A stretch of DNA of 64,000 nucleotides from NCBI GenBank assembly GCA_001724025.1, contig MEDJ01000021.1, positions 124,001 to 188,000 on the forward strand, written 5' to 3'. This document shows, in pieces, positions 46,746 to 55,468 of the stretch; positions within the stretch are counted from its first letter, which is position 1, and each line of letters starts with the position of its first letter. The notes beneath the pieces were generated by a model, which did not search any database, had not been told where the DNA came from, and saw only the letters and a list, made by a program, of their open reading frames with translations. The position numbers and the translations under genes are program-made. Origin of the DNA: Acidobacteria bacterium SCN 69-37 (GTDB lineage Bacteria > Acidobacteriota > Vicinamibacteria > Vicinamibacterales > SCN-69-37).

Positions 46746-49700
46746 TCACGCGCCCATCAGGAGCGTCGCCAGCACAAAGGCGCCATGTGTCACGTCGCTC
46801 CAGTCGGGCGTCGCTGCGGCCAGGTCGGCAGCACGCGACGTCCGCCGCGACGCATCTGGCGGCGGCACCGTCGTCGGCAATCGCTCGCGAACGATCTTCA
46901 CCAGGTCGGCCACGATCGGGGGCTCGAACATCTCGAGGTGCGTGCCCGGCAGATCCAGGATCTCGAGATCGCCGACAGCGATGCCGCGCCATCCCATGTA
47001 CTCGGCCTGTTCGCTCGAAATCCACGGGCTCGTCGCGTACGTGGCGGATCGGATCAGCACGATGCGGCCATCGTACGGGCGGGGCTGGTGCTGATTGGCC
47101 AGGGCGATGCTCGTCCGGAGGAAATTCCAGTCGCGCGTGTGTGGCGAGGCAGGAATGCCGCGGCGCTTCGCCCGCGCAACCTCGCGGGCCCGTCGCCGGT
47201 ACGCGGGATAGGCCCGGAGCCTGTCGCAAGTCGTGCGGTAGTGAAAGGCGATGGTCGTCCGCGTCTTCGCCGCGAGATAGCGGACCCGATCGACCCACGA
47301 CAGGCGACTGAGCGCCTGACGATGGGTTTCCGCACGCACGGCGACCGGGTCGCTCGTGTTCCACAGCCAGCTGTCGACGATGATCAACGGGTCGACCACC
47401 TCGCCGGCCTCGCGCAGCATGCGGGCCATCTCGAGCGCGACATTCCCCCCCATGCACGGACCGACGATCGCATAGGGCCCGTGCGGCTGGACCTGGCGCA
47501 TCTCGTCTATATATTGCTCTGCAAGCGAATTGACGCTCCTGTGTGGCCCGTACGGATCGCCCAGGCCGTCGAGGCCTTCCGGGGCCTGCAGGCCGTAGAA
47601 CGGGTGGTCCTCGCCAATCAGCCTGGCGAAATGCCTGTAGAACAGGACCTGTCCGGCCCCGGCGTGCACCCCGAACACGGCGATCCCCCGCCCGTTCGTC
47701 CGGACGGACACCAGGCTCCGGAACGGCGTCATCGTCGCCGGGGCGGCCACGGCAGCGGGTGAGGCCGGTTGCCGCCGCGCCCTGACGTAGGCCGCGAGCT
47801 GGCGGTGCGTCGGCGCGTCGAAGAAGTGCGACAACGGCACGTGCACACCGAGCGCGTCTTCGATCCGGGCCGCGACACGGGCCGCGAGCAGTGAGTGCCC
47901 GCCCACCGCGAAGAAGTCGTCGTCGGCACTCACGGGCCGGCCGAGCAGTTCCGTGAGGATCTGCTGGATGATGGCATCGATGTCGTCGGCCGACGCCGCC
48001 GGCACCTGGGCGCCGTCGATCGACGGGATGGCCGGCAGGGCGCGACGATCGATCTTCCCGTTCGGCGTCAGCGGGAACGTCTCGAGCACGCGAAACAGGG
48101 CCGGTACCATGTAGGCCGGCAGGCGCCGCAGGAGATGCGTCCGCAGGTCCTCGTCGGTCGGGACGTCGGATCCGTGCGTCAGCAGATACGCCACGAGCAA
48201 TGGCTCACCGGCGCGCTCGCGAATCACCACGGCCGCGACGGCAATGGCCGGGTGCTCGCCGAGGACGGCCTCGATTTCCGCCGGCTCGATGCGGAACCCG
48301 CGCAGCTTGATCTGCGCATCGACACGCCCCAGGAACTCCAGGTCGCCGGCCTCCGTTACGCGCACGCGATCGCCGGTCCGGTACAATCGCGCGCCGGGCC
48401 GGCCGGAGAACGCATCAGGGACGAACACCCGCGCCGTCAGGTCCGGCCGGTTCACGTAGCCGCGCGCGAGTCCTGCCCCACCGAGGTACAGCTCACCCGG
48501 CACGCCGGGCGGCACGACCTGTCGCGACGCATCGACCACGTAAACGTCCGTGTTGGCGAGGGGCGTCCCGATGCCGACGTGACCGCCCGCTTCGACGCGC
48601 GCAACCGTCGACCACACGGTGGTCTCCGTGGGTCCGTAGAGATTCCACACGGCGCCCGCACGCACGACGAGCTGGCTCGCGAGATCCGGCGGCAGCGGCT
48701 CGCCGCCGCAGAACACGCGAAACGCCGCGCTGCCCTGCCAGCCCGCAGCGATCAGCAGTCGCCAGGTGGCCGGCGTGGCCTGCATGATCGTGGCGTCGCA
48801 CGCCGCGATCAACGTCCGCAGCGCCGCGCCGTCGACTACCTCGTGCCGCGCGGCCATCACGACGGTACCGCCGACGGCCAGCGGCAGGAACAACTCGAGC
48901 ACCGCGATATCGAACGAGAACGTCGTCACCGCCACCAGCACGTCCCCCGGCCCCATGCCGGGTCGCTGTGCCGTGGCACGCACCAAGTTGACGAGCGCCC
49001 GCCGCGGGAGCTGGACGCCCTTCGGCCGCCCCGTGGATCCGGAGGTGTAGAGCACGTACGCGAGATCGTCACCACACGCCGCACGCGCATCCGCGTGCTC
49101 TGCCGGTGCGATGACGAGGTCGTCGTCGGTGCCGAGATCGAGGACACGGACGCCCGGGGCGGCCGGCAGCACCGCGGCACTGGCCTGATCGGCGAGCACC
49201 AGCCGGACCTGCGAATCCTCGATCATCCAGTGCAGGCGATCGGCAGGGAACTCGGGATCGAGCGGCAGGTACGCGCCGCCGGCCCGCATGACGGCGAGGA
49301 ACGCGATGGGAGCCAGTTCGGTCCGCTGCAGCGAGACACCAACCAGTGCGCCGGGGCCGACGCCGTACGTACGCAGGCGATCGGCCAACGCGCACACGCG
49401 GTCCTCGAGATCGCCATACGTCAGGATCCGATCGCCCGCGCGGACGGCGACGGCCTCCGGCCGCTCCAACGCCTGCCGCGCCACGAGCGCCTCCACGCCC
49501 ACGTCCGGATCGAACGGCTGCGTCGTCCGATTCAGATCGGCGAGGACGGCCCGTTCAGCAGGTGTGAGCAGCGACAACGTGGCGATACACGCGTCCGGAT
49601 CCGTCGCCACCTGTTCCAGCAGGCCGACGTAGTGCGCGAGCACCGCCTCCGGGCGGACGCCGAAGACGAGATCGCGCCGCGTCTCGAGCGCTACCGATCC

Positions 49701-51080
49701 ATCGGCCGCGTTGACGACCAGCGCGAGTTCCATCACGGCGTGACGCCGGCCGACGCCGATCGGCTCGATCGTCAACCCGGGGAACACGGGCGTCCGCGGC
49801 TGATCGCCGAGCAGGTTGAACAGCACCTGGACCAGCGGCGTGGCCGACGCCTCACGTGCCGGCACGAGTGCCGCGACGAGCCGCTCGAAGGGCGCGTCGC
49901 CGTGCGCGAAGGCATCGAGGGCGACGCTGCGCACCAGGTCGATCACTTCGCGGACGCTCGTCTGCGGCCGCAGGCGCAGCCGCAGCACCAGCGTGTTGAT
50001 GAAGGCGCCGACGAGCGGCTCGATCTCCCGCCGCGTGCGCCCCGCCACCGGCGTGCCGATCGAAAAATCGGTCCGGCCGGAGTAGCGGAACAGCAGGATG
50101 GCAAACGCCGCCAGCGTGGTCATGAACAGGGTAGCCCCGCTCCGGGTCGCCAGCGCATTGAGCCGATCGAGCAGCCCATCTGGGAGTTCCACGCGGAATT
50201 CGCCACCGCCCACCGCATCGTCGGCCTGTGGCAGGCCGCCCGAGACGTCGAGCGGTTCGAGTCCGTGCAGGCGATCGCGCCAGTAGCCGAGCAGCCGCTC
50301 GCCCTCGGGCCCTTCGAGCCGCGCACGATGCCAGGCCGCGAAATCCGCGTAGCGCACGGGCAGGTCGGGCAGACCGGACGGCGTGCCCGACAGGGCGCTC
50401 TGATACAGCGCCGACAGTTCCTGCCTGATCAGGCCCTGCGACCAGTAGTCGGTCACGATGTGGTGCAGGCGGAGCACGACGAGGTGATCGGCCTCGGCCA
50501 CGCGGATGACGACCATGGCCGCCAGCGGCCCCGTGGCCAGATCGAACGGCCGCTCGCTCTCGTCGAGCACGATGGCACGCGCGCGTTCGGCGACCACGTC
50601 CTCCGGCTCGCCACGAAAATCCTCGAAGCGGTACGCGGCCGGCTGCAGGTCGTCGTCGACGAGCGCGAACGGCACGCCGTTGGCTGACCGGACTCGTGAG
50701 CGCAGCACATCGTGACGTGCGGCCAGGCCGTGCCAGGCACGCGCCAGCGCGTCGACGTCGAGGTCGCCGCGGAACCGCTCGATCTGGACCAGGTGATACG
50801 CCGTGCTCTCCGGCTCGAGTTCGTGCAAGAGCCACATCCGCTCCTGCGTGAACGACAGCGGCTGCGGGCCAGACGCGTCGATGTGGGCGATCGGCGCGTC
50901 GGCCTCGTCGGTCTGCCCGGCCTTCAGCAGCGCGATCAGGTCGCGCTTGGACGCCGCCAATTCACGCTGCAGCTCAGGCGTCAGCACGCCCGGCGGCGCG
51001 CTGACGCGCAACCGCTCCCCGTCGAGCCGGACGCGGACGTCCAGCTCCCGCAACCGCTCCAGCAGCGTGAGGATCGTCAC
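46746..51080 (-). CDS. Terminal NRPS module: docking-C-A-T-TE, predicted glycine-activating
   Basis: This 1444-residue protein begins with a TubC-like docking domain (about 1-58). The C domain has 'RLHHIVTDYWSQG' (H-H-x3-D-Y-W-S, near 205-216), where the last Gly of HHxxxDG is Tyr. The A domain has 'YTSGSTGRPKGVQ', and the pocket residues read D-I-L-Q-F-G-L-V-W-K, close to glycine-type codes as I recall them. The T domain has 'FFAVGGHSLLAARV'. The last 310 residues are a thioesterase with 'VGPCMGGNVALE', so the usual nucleophilic Ser is Cys1209; His1381 ('PGTHLEMFE') and Asp1236 are the likely partners. It releases the chain. Its GTG start overlaps the PKS stop. Confidence 0.9.
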   Translation of the reverse strand: MTILTLLERLRELDVRVRLDGERLRVSAPPGVLTPELQRELAASKRDLIALLKAGQTDEADAPIAHIDASGPQPLSFTQERMWLLHELEPESTAYHLVQIERFRGDLDVDALARAWHGLAARHDVLRSRVRSANGVPFALVDDDLQPAAYRFEDFRGEPEDVVAERARAIVLDESERPFDLATGPLAAMVVIRVAEADHLVVLRLHHIVTDYWSQGLIRQELSALYQSALSGTPSGLPDLPVRYADFAAWHRARLEGPEGERLLGYWRDRLHGLEPLDVSGGLPQADDAVGGGEFRVELPDGLLDRLNALATRSGATLFMTTLAAFAILLFRYSGRTDFSIGTPVAGRTRREIEPLVGAFINTLVLRLRLRPQTSVREVIDLVRSVALDAFAHGDAPFERLVAALVPAREASATPLVQVLFNLLGDQPRTPVFPGLTIEPIGVGRRHAVMELALVVNAADGSVALETRRDLVFGVRPEAVLAHYVGLLEQVATDPDACIATLSLLTPAERAVLADLNRTTQPFDPDVGVEALVARQALERPEAVAVRAGDRILTYGDLEDRVCALADRLRTYGVGPGALVGVSLQRTELAPIAFLAVMRAGGAYLPLDPEFPADRLHWMIEDSQVRLVLADQASAAVLPAAPGVRVLDLGTDDDLVIAPAEHADARAACGDDLAYVLYTSGSTGRPKGVQLPRRALVNLVRATAQRPGMGPGDVLVAVTTFSFDIAVLELFLPLAVGGTVVMAARHEVVDGAALRTLIAACDATIMQATPATWRLLIAAGWQGSAAFRVFCGGEPLPPDLASQLVVRAGAVWNLYGPTETTVWSTVARVEAGGHVGIGTPLANTDVYVVDASRQVVPPGVPGELYLGGAGLARGYVNRPDLTARVFVPDAFSGRPGARLYRTGDRVRVTEAGDLEFLGRVDAQIKLRGFRIEPAEIEAVLGEHPAIAVAAVVIRERAGEPLLVAYLLTHGSDVPTDEDLRTHLLRRLPAYMVPALFRVLETFPLTPNGKIDRRALPAIPSIDGAQVPAASADDIDAIIQQILTELLGRPVSADDDFFAVGGHSLLAARVAARIEDALGVHVPLSHFFDAPTHRQLAAYVRARRQPASPAAVAAPATMTPFRSLVSVRTNGRGIAVFGVHAGAGQVLFYRHFARLIGEDHPFYGLQAPEGLDGLGDPYGPHRSVNSLAEQYIDEMRQVQPHGPYAIVGPCMGGNVALEMARMLREAGEVVDPLIIVDSWLWNTSDPVAVRAETHRQALSRLSWVDRVRYLAAKTRTTIAFHYRTTCDRLRAYPAYRRRAREVARAKRRGIPASPHTRDWNFLRTSIALANQHQPRPYDGRIVLIRSATYATSPWISSEQAEYMGWRGIAVGDLEILDLPGTHLEMFEPPIVADLVKIVRERLPTTVPPPDASRRTSRAADLAAATPDWSDVTHGAFVLATLLMGA

Positions 51081-54000
51081 AGGTCGATCTCCTCGCGGTC
51101 GTCACCCGCGACCGGCTCGGGCCCGGTCCCCGAGGCCCAGCGCACCCCGTCCACGTGCCGGCTGAGCAACGCGACCGTGCCCGCGTCGAAAATCGTGCGC
51201 AGCGGGATCTGCACGCCGAAGCGATCGCGCACACGGGAAATCAACTGCGTCGCCAGGAGCGAGTGGCCACCGAGTTCGAAGAAATTATCGTGAATCCCGA
51301 CGGCTGTCACTCCCAGCAGTTCCTCCCAGATCGCCGCCATCTCGCGCTCGCCGTCCGTCGTCGGTGCCGCGTACGACACGGGCAGGTCAGGCCGCCCGTG
51401 CCGCTCCGCCGCGTCCACGACCGCCGGTGCGGGCCGACTCCACCGGTGCATCCGGCCGGCCAGGCTCGTCGTGGACACGATGACGTGCCGGTGCGGCGTG
51501 TCGAGCAGCCGATGCCATGCGTCCCGCCCCTCGACCTGATCGATCGCGAGCGGGCCGGCCGCGTGGACGTCCTCGCGCGGCTGCCACGCGTCCCAGCCCA
51601 CGCTGATCAGCCGGTGCGCGGGAAACGCCTCGGTCGATGCGTCGATCACGGCGTTGGCCGCCGCATACGCGCCGAATCCCAGGCCGCCCAGCACCACCGA
51701 AATCGACGACGTCGAGACAATGAAGTCGGGCGCGTCGTCATTCAACGCGTCGATCAGTGACCAGAGTCCCCGGCACTTGCCACCGAACTGCCGGGCGACC
51801 TCGTCCTCCGCCAGGTCGGGCAACGCCACGGCGTGCACCGATCCTGCACAGTGGAACACGCCGTCGATGCGACCGAACCGCGCGCGCCCCGCGTCCACGA
51901 CGCGCCGCACGTCGTCAGGATCGGCCATGTCGGCCGCCACGACGACCATGTCGAGTCCATGCGTCTGAAGCGCATCGAGCGTTCCGTCGGGTCGGCGGCC
52001 CGTCACGACCAGGCCGCGTACCCCTTCATCGGCCAGCCAGCGACACACCTGCGATCCGATGTTGCCGAACGCGCCCGTCACCAGATACACGCCGTCCGGG
52101 CGCACGAGCCGGGGCCGGCCGTCGGGCCGCGGGCACGCAACAGGTTCGAAGGCCTGTGCCCACAGGTGCCGTCCCCTGAGCGCCGCGACGGCAGGCAGAT
52201 CCGCGTCGTCGACGACCAGATGCCGGACGAGTCCCTTGACGGCGGCACCGTCCCCGATCACCTCCGGCACATCAATCACCGACACCCGCAGGTGAGGGTA
52301 CTCCTGTGGGACGACGCGAGCCAGTCCGAAAATCGCCGCGCGGCCGGGCCGGATCGTCTCGTCACCCAGCACGGAGGCGGCGCCCCGGACGACGACGTCG
52401 ATCCGGGCGCGCGCGATCGCCAGCCGGCCGACGACGGCCTGGGCCAACGCGAGGACCTGGTGGAACTCGGGGAACGTCTCGACCGCCGCCAGCGTGGTCG
52501 GAAGCACGAGCACGATCCGCGACGGCGGCCCACCCTCGCGGGTCGCCTCATCGAGCAGGGCGAGATACCCGTCGCGCGTCGTCACCGCCCCGTCAGCGGG
52601 AACGCTGCCCGCGACCACATCGGACACGCCCGCGCCGCGTAACGCTGCCGTCACGCGGCCATCGTCGTCTCCGATGATCAGCCAGCGACCGTCAGGCGTG
52701 GCGGGCGGAATCGGCCGCTCTTCCAGGCGCCGCCAGGTGGGGGCGACGAACCAGTCATCGACCGGCCGCTTCTCCGACGCCTCCGTGTCCCCCGCCATCG
52801 CGATCGGCCGGGCCTCGGGCCAGAAGCGCTCCCGCTCGAAGGGATAGCCCGGCAGCGGCACGCGCCGATGCGGCGCGCCGTGCGTGGCGCGCCAGTCGAC
52901 GGCCGCGCCGTGGCGCCACAAGGCAGCCGTCGCCCGTGCCAGCGCCTCGGCGTCCGACAGATCGCGATCCTCGACGTGACGCATGGACGTCACCACCGCG
53001 AGGGCGCGCGTCGACTGCTGTCGCGCCAGCGACGCCAGCGCGTGCCCCGGTCCCGATTCCAGCAGAATCCGATCGCCGTCGCGCACCAGCGTCTCGATCC
53101 CGTCGGCGAACCGCACGGCCGATCGCAGGTGGCGCACCCAGTACTCCGGCGACGTGGCCTCCTGATCGGTGATCCACAGGCCCGTGACGTTCGACACGTA
53201 CCGCTGCGTCGGCGTCGCGAGGGTCACGTCCGCCAGCACCTCGCGGAAGGCCCGGAGCATCGGCGCCATCATGGCGGAGTGGAACGCGTGGGACGTGTGC
53301 AGGCGGCGGGCCGACACGCCGCGTTGGCCGGCGGCCTGCTCGAACGCCTCGATCGCGGGTGTCGGGCCGGAGACGACGACCAGGGTCGGCGCATTGATCG
53401 CCGCCACCGAGAGGCCGTCGCCCAGCAGGGGCGTGACGGCGGCCTCGGACATCGCCACGGCCGTCATCGCGCCGGCCGGCAGGGCGTCCATCAACTGCGC
53501 CCTCGTCGCCACGAGCCGAATCGCATCGTCGAGCGTCAGCACGCCGGCCACTGTCGCGGCGACGTACTCGCCAAGGCTGTGGCCGATCATCGCGTCAGGC
53601 GTCACGCCGCGCGCCTGCCACAGGGCCGCCAGCGCGTAGTCGATCGTGAAGATCGCGGGCTGCGCCCACAGCGTGCGCCGCAGCGCCTCGACAGCGGCCT
53701 CATCGGCCGGCGTGGCCCGCAGGACGTCGTCCCGCAGATCGCGCCCGAGCCTCGCCCGGAAGCGATCCGCACAGGCATCGACGGCGTCACGGAACACCGG
53801 TTCGGCCGCGTACAGGCCGGCTCCCATGCCCGGGTACTGGGCGCCCTGCCCCGTGAACATGAACGCGACGCGCGGCGCGTGCTCGGGCGCCTGGTCCGTC
53901 TGGACGGCGGGCGGACTTCCGGCCTCGAGCGCAGCCACGGCCTCGGCGCGCGATCGACAGACGACCGTCCGACGCCACGCGAACGCCTGGCGTCCCTGCT

Positions 54001-55468
54001 GCAGCGTTCCAGCCACGTCGGTGATCTCGAGCGCCGCCCGAGTCGATAGGTGCTCACGCAACTGGTTGGTCGCGACATCAAGCGCCGAGGCGCTCCGCGT
54101 GGAGAGGGGCAGCACGTGCCACGCGTCCTGGACCGGACGTGGCGCGATGGGGACTGGCGCCTCCTCGACGACCATGTGCACGTTCGTCCCGCCGATGCCG
54201 AAGGAACTGATGCCCGCGCGGCGTGGCGCCCCCGTCGATGACCACGGCTGGAGGCTGGCGTGGACGACGAACGGGCTGGTCTCGAGATTCAGCGCGGGAT
54301 TCGGCGTGGTGTAGTGCAGGGTTGGCGGCAGTTCGCCGTGCTCGAGCGACAGCACCACCTTGATGAGGCCTGCCAGGCCGGCCACGGTGTCCGTGTGGCC
54401 GATGTTCGACTTGACCGACCCGAGCCCGCAGTATCCGACGCGCGACGTCCGTTCGCGGAACGCCTGCGTCAGCGCGGCCACTTCGATCGGATCGCCCAGT
54501 GGCGTCGCCGTGCCGTGGGCCTCGACGTAGCTGATCGCGTCGGGCTCGACATCGGCCATCGCGTGGGCGAGCGCAATCGCTTCGCGCTGCCCTTCGACAC
54601 TCGGCGCCGTGAACCCGGCCTTGCCCGATCCGTCGTTGTTGATCCCGATCCCGAGGATGACGGCGCGGATCGTATCGCCATCCGCCACGGCATCCTCGAG
54701 ACGCCTCAGTGCCACGACCGCGACGCCTTCTCCAGGCACGGTGCCCCGGGCCTGCGCGTCGAACGGCCGGCAGTGGCCATCCGGCGAGAGGATCATGCCG
54801 TCGGCGTACAGATAGCCGGCCGCAACGCTGTCACCCACGGCCGCGGCACCGGCCAGCGCCATGTCGCACTGGAACGTGAGCAACGCCTGGCAGGCGAGGT
54901 GGACGGCCACGAACGAGGTAGAACACGCCGTCTGCACGTTCGCGCTCGGCCCCCGGAGGCCGAGCTTGTACGAGATGCGCGTCGCGCTGAAATCCTTGTC
55001 GTTCCCGATGAACGCCTCGTACGCAGCGCCCGGGTGCGACGCCAGGCCCGCCCCGACGACGCGCGTCAGCAGGTACGTGTTCATCCCGACGCCCGCGTAC
55101 ACCCCGACGGGCCCGGGCGTCCGTGCCGGATCGTACCCGGCGTTCTCGAGCGCAGCCCACGCCGTCTCGAGCAGCAGCCGGTGCTGCGGATCGGTCAACG
55201 CCGCCTCGCGCGGATTGATGCCGAAGAACGACGCCGCAAATGCCTCCCGGTCGTCGATGGCGCCACGCACCGGGACGTACGCGGCATCGCGGCGCAGCGC
55301 CGCCGGCACGCCGGCCGCAGCCAGCTCTTCCTCGCTGAAGCGCGAGAGGCACTCGACGCCGGCGCGCAGGTTCTGCCAGAACGTCTCGAGATCGGGCGAC
55401 TGCGGGAACCGGCCTGCCATCCCGACGATGGCAATGGCGTTTGCGGGGAGCACGGGGCGTTCGTTCAA
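51077..55468 (-). CDS. Type I PKS module: KS-AT-KR-ACP
   Basis: This 1463-residue protein is encoded between NRPS genes. The KS has Cys182 in 'TACSTSFVAVHLACQALL' and both His residues ('EAHGTATPLGDP', 'VKSNIGHTDTVAG'). The AT has 'GHSLGEYVAATVAG' and 'TSHAFHSAMM', the HAFH motif usual for malonyl-CoA. The KR has 'YLVTGAFGNIGSQVC' and an intact Ser/Tyr/Asn set ('STSSISVVLGGLGFGAYAAAN'), with no LDD. There is no DH or ER. The carrier protein is PCP-like ('FFELGGHSLLATQ'). It should add two carbons to a glycyl chain and reduce the ketone, giving a 4-amino-3-hydroxybutyryl unit. The TTG start overlaps the upstream stop. Confidence 0.9.
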   Translation of the reverse strand: MNERPVLPANAIAIVGMAGRFPQSPDLETFWQNLRAGVECLSRFSEEELAAAGVPAALRRDAAYVPVRGAIDDREAFAASFFGINPREAALTDPQHRLLLETAWAALENAGYDPARTPGPVGVYAGVGMNTYLLTRVVGAGLASHPGAAYEAFIGNDKDFSATRISYKLGLRGPSANVQTACSTSFVAVHLACQALLTFQCDMALAGAAAVGDSVAAGYLYADGMILSPDGHCRPFDAQARGTVPGEGVAVVALRRLEDAVADGDTIRAVILGIGINNDGSGKAGFTAPSVEGQREAIALAHAMADVEPDAISYVEAHGTATPLGDPIEVAALTQAFRERTSRVGYCGLGSVKSNIGHTDTVAGLAGLIKVVLSLEHGELPPTLHYTTPNPALNLETSPFVVHASLQPWSSTGAPRRAGISSFGIGGTNVHMVVEEAPVPIAPRPVQDAWHVLPLSTRSASALDVATNQLREHLSTRAALEITDVAGTLQQGRQAFAWRRTVVCRSRAEAVAALEAGSPPAVQTDQAPEHAPRVAFMFTGQGAQYPGMGAGLYAAEPVFRDAVDACADRFRARLGRDLRDDVLRATPADEAAVEALRRTLWAQPAIFTIDYALAALWQARGVTPDAMIGHSLGEYVAATVAGVLTLDDAIRLVATRAQLMDALPAGAMTAVAMSEAAVTPLLGDGLSVAAINAPTLVVVSGPTPAIEAFEQAAGQRGVSARRLHTSHAFHSAMMAPMLRAFREVLADVTLATPTQRYVSNVTGLWITDQEATSPEYWVRHLRSAVRFADGIETLVRDGDRILLESGPGHALASLARQQSTRALAVVTSMRHVEDRDLSDAEALARATAALWRHGAAVDWRATHGAPHRRVPLPGYPFERERFWPEARPIAMAGDTEASEKRPVDDWFVAPTWRRLEERPIPPATPDGRWLIIGDDDGRVTAALRGAGVSDVVAGSVPADGAVTTRDGYLALLDEATREGGPPSRIVLVLPTTLAAVETFPEFHQVLALAQAVVGRLAIARARIDVVVRGAASVLGDETIRPGRAAIFGLARVVPQEYPHLRVSVIDVPEVIGDGAAVKGLVRHLVVDDADLPAVAALRGRHLWAQAFEPVACPRPDGRPRLVRPDGVYLVTGAFGNIGSQVCRWLADEGVRGLVVTGRRPDGTLDALQTHGLDMVVVAADMADPDDVRRVVDAGRARFGRIDGVFHCAGSVHAVALPDLAEDEVARQFGGKCRGLWSLIDALNDDAPDFIVSTSSISVVLGGLGFGAYAAANAVIDASTEAFPAHRLISVGWDAWQPREDVHAAGPLAIDQVEGRDAWHRLLDTPHRHVIVSTTSLAGRMHRWSRPAPAVVDAAERHGRPDLPVSYAAPTTDGEREMAAIWEELLGVTAVGIHDNFFELGGHSLLATQLISRVRDRFGVQIPLRTIFDAGTVALLSRHVDGVRWASGTGPEPVAGDDREEIDL

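Noticed and set aside
47895-50687. Plus-strand open frame of 930 codons
   Set aside because: It is antisense to the terminal NRPS gene; its length reflects high GC and not coding.
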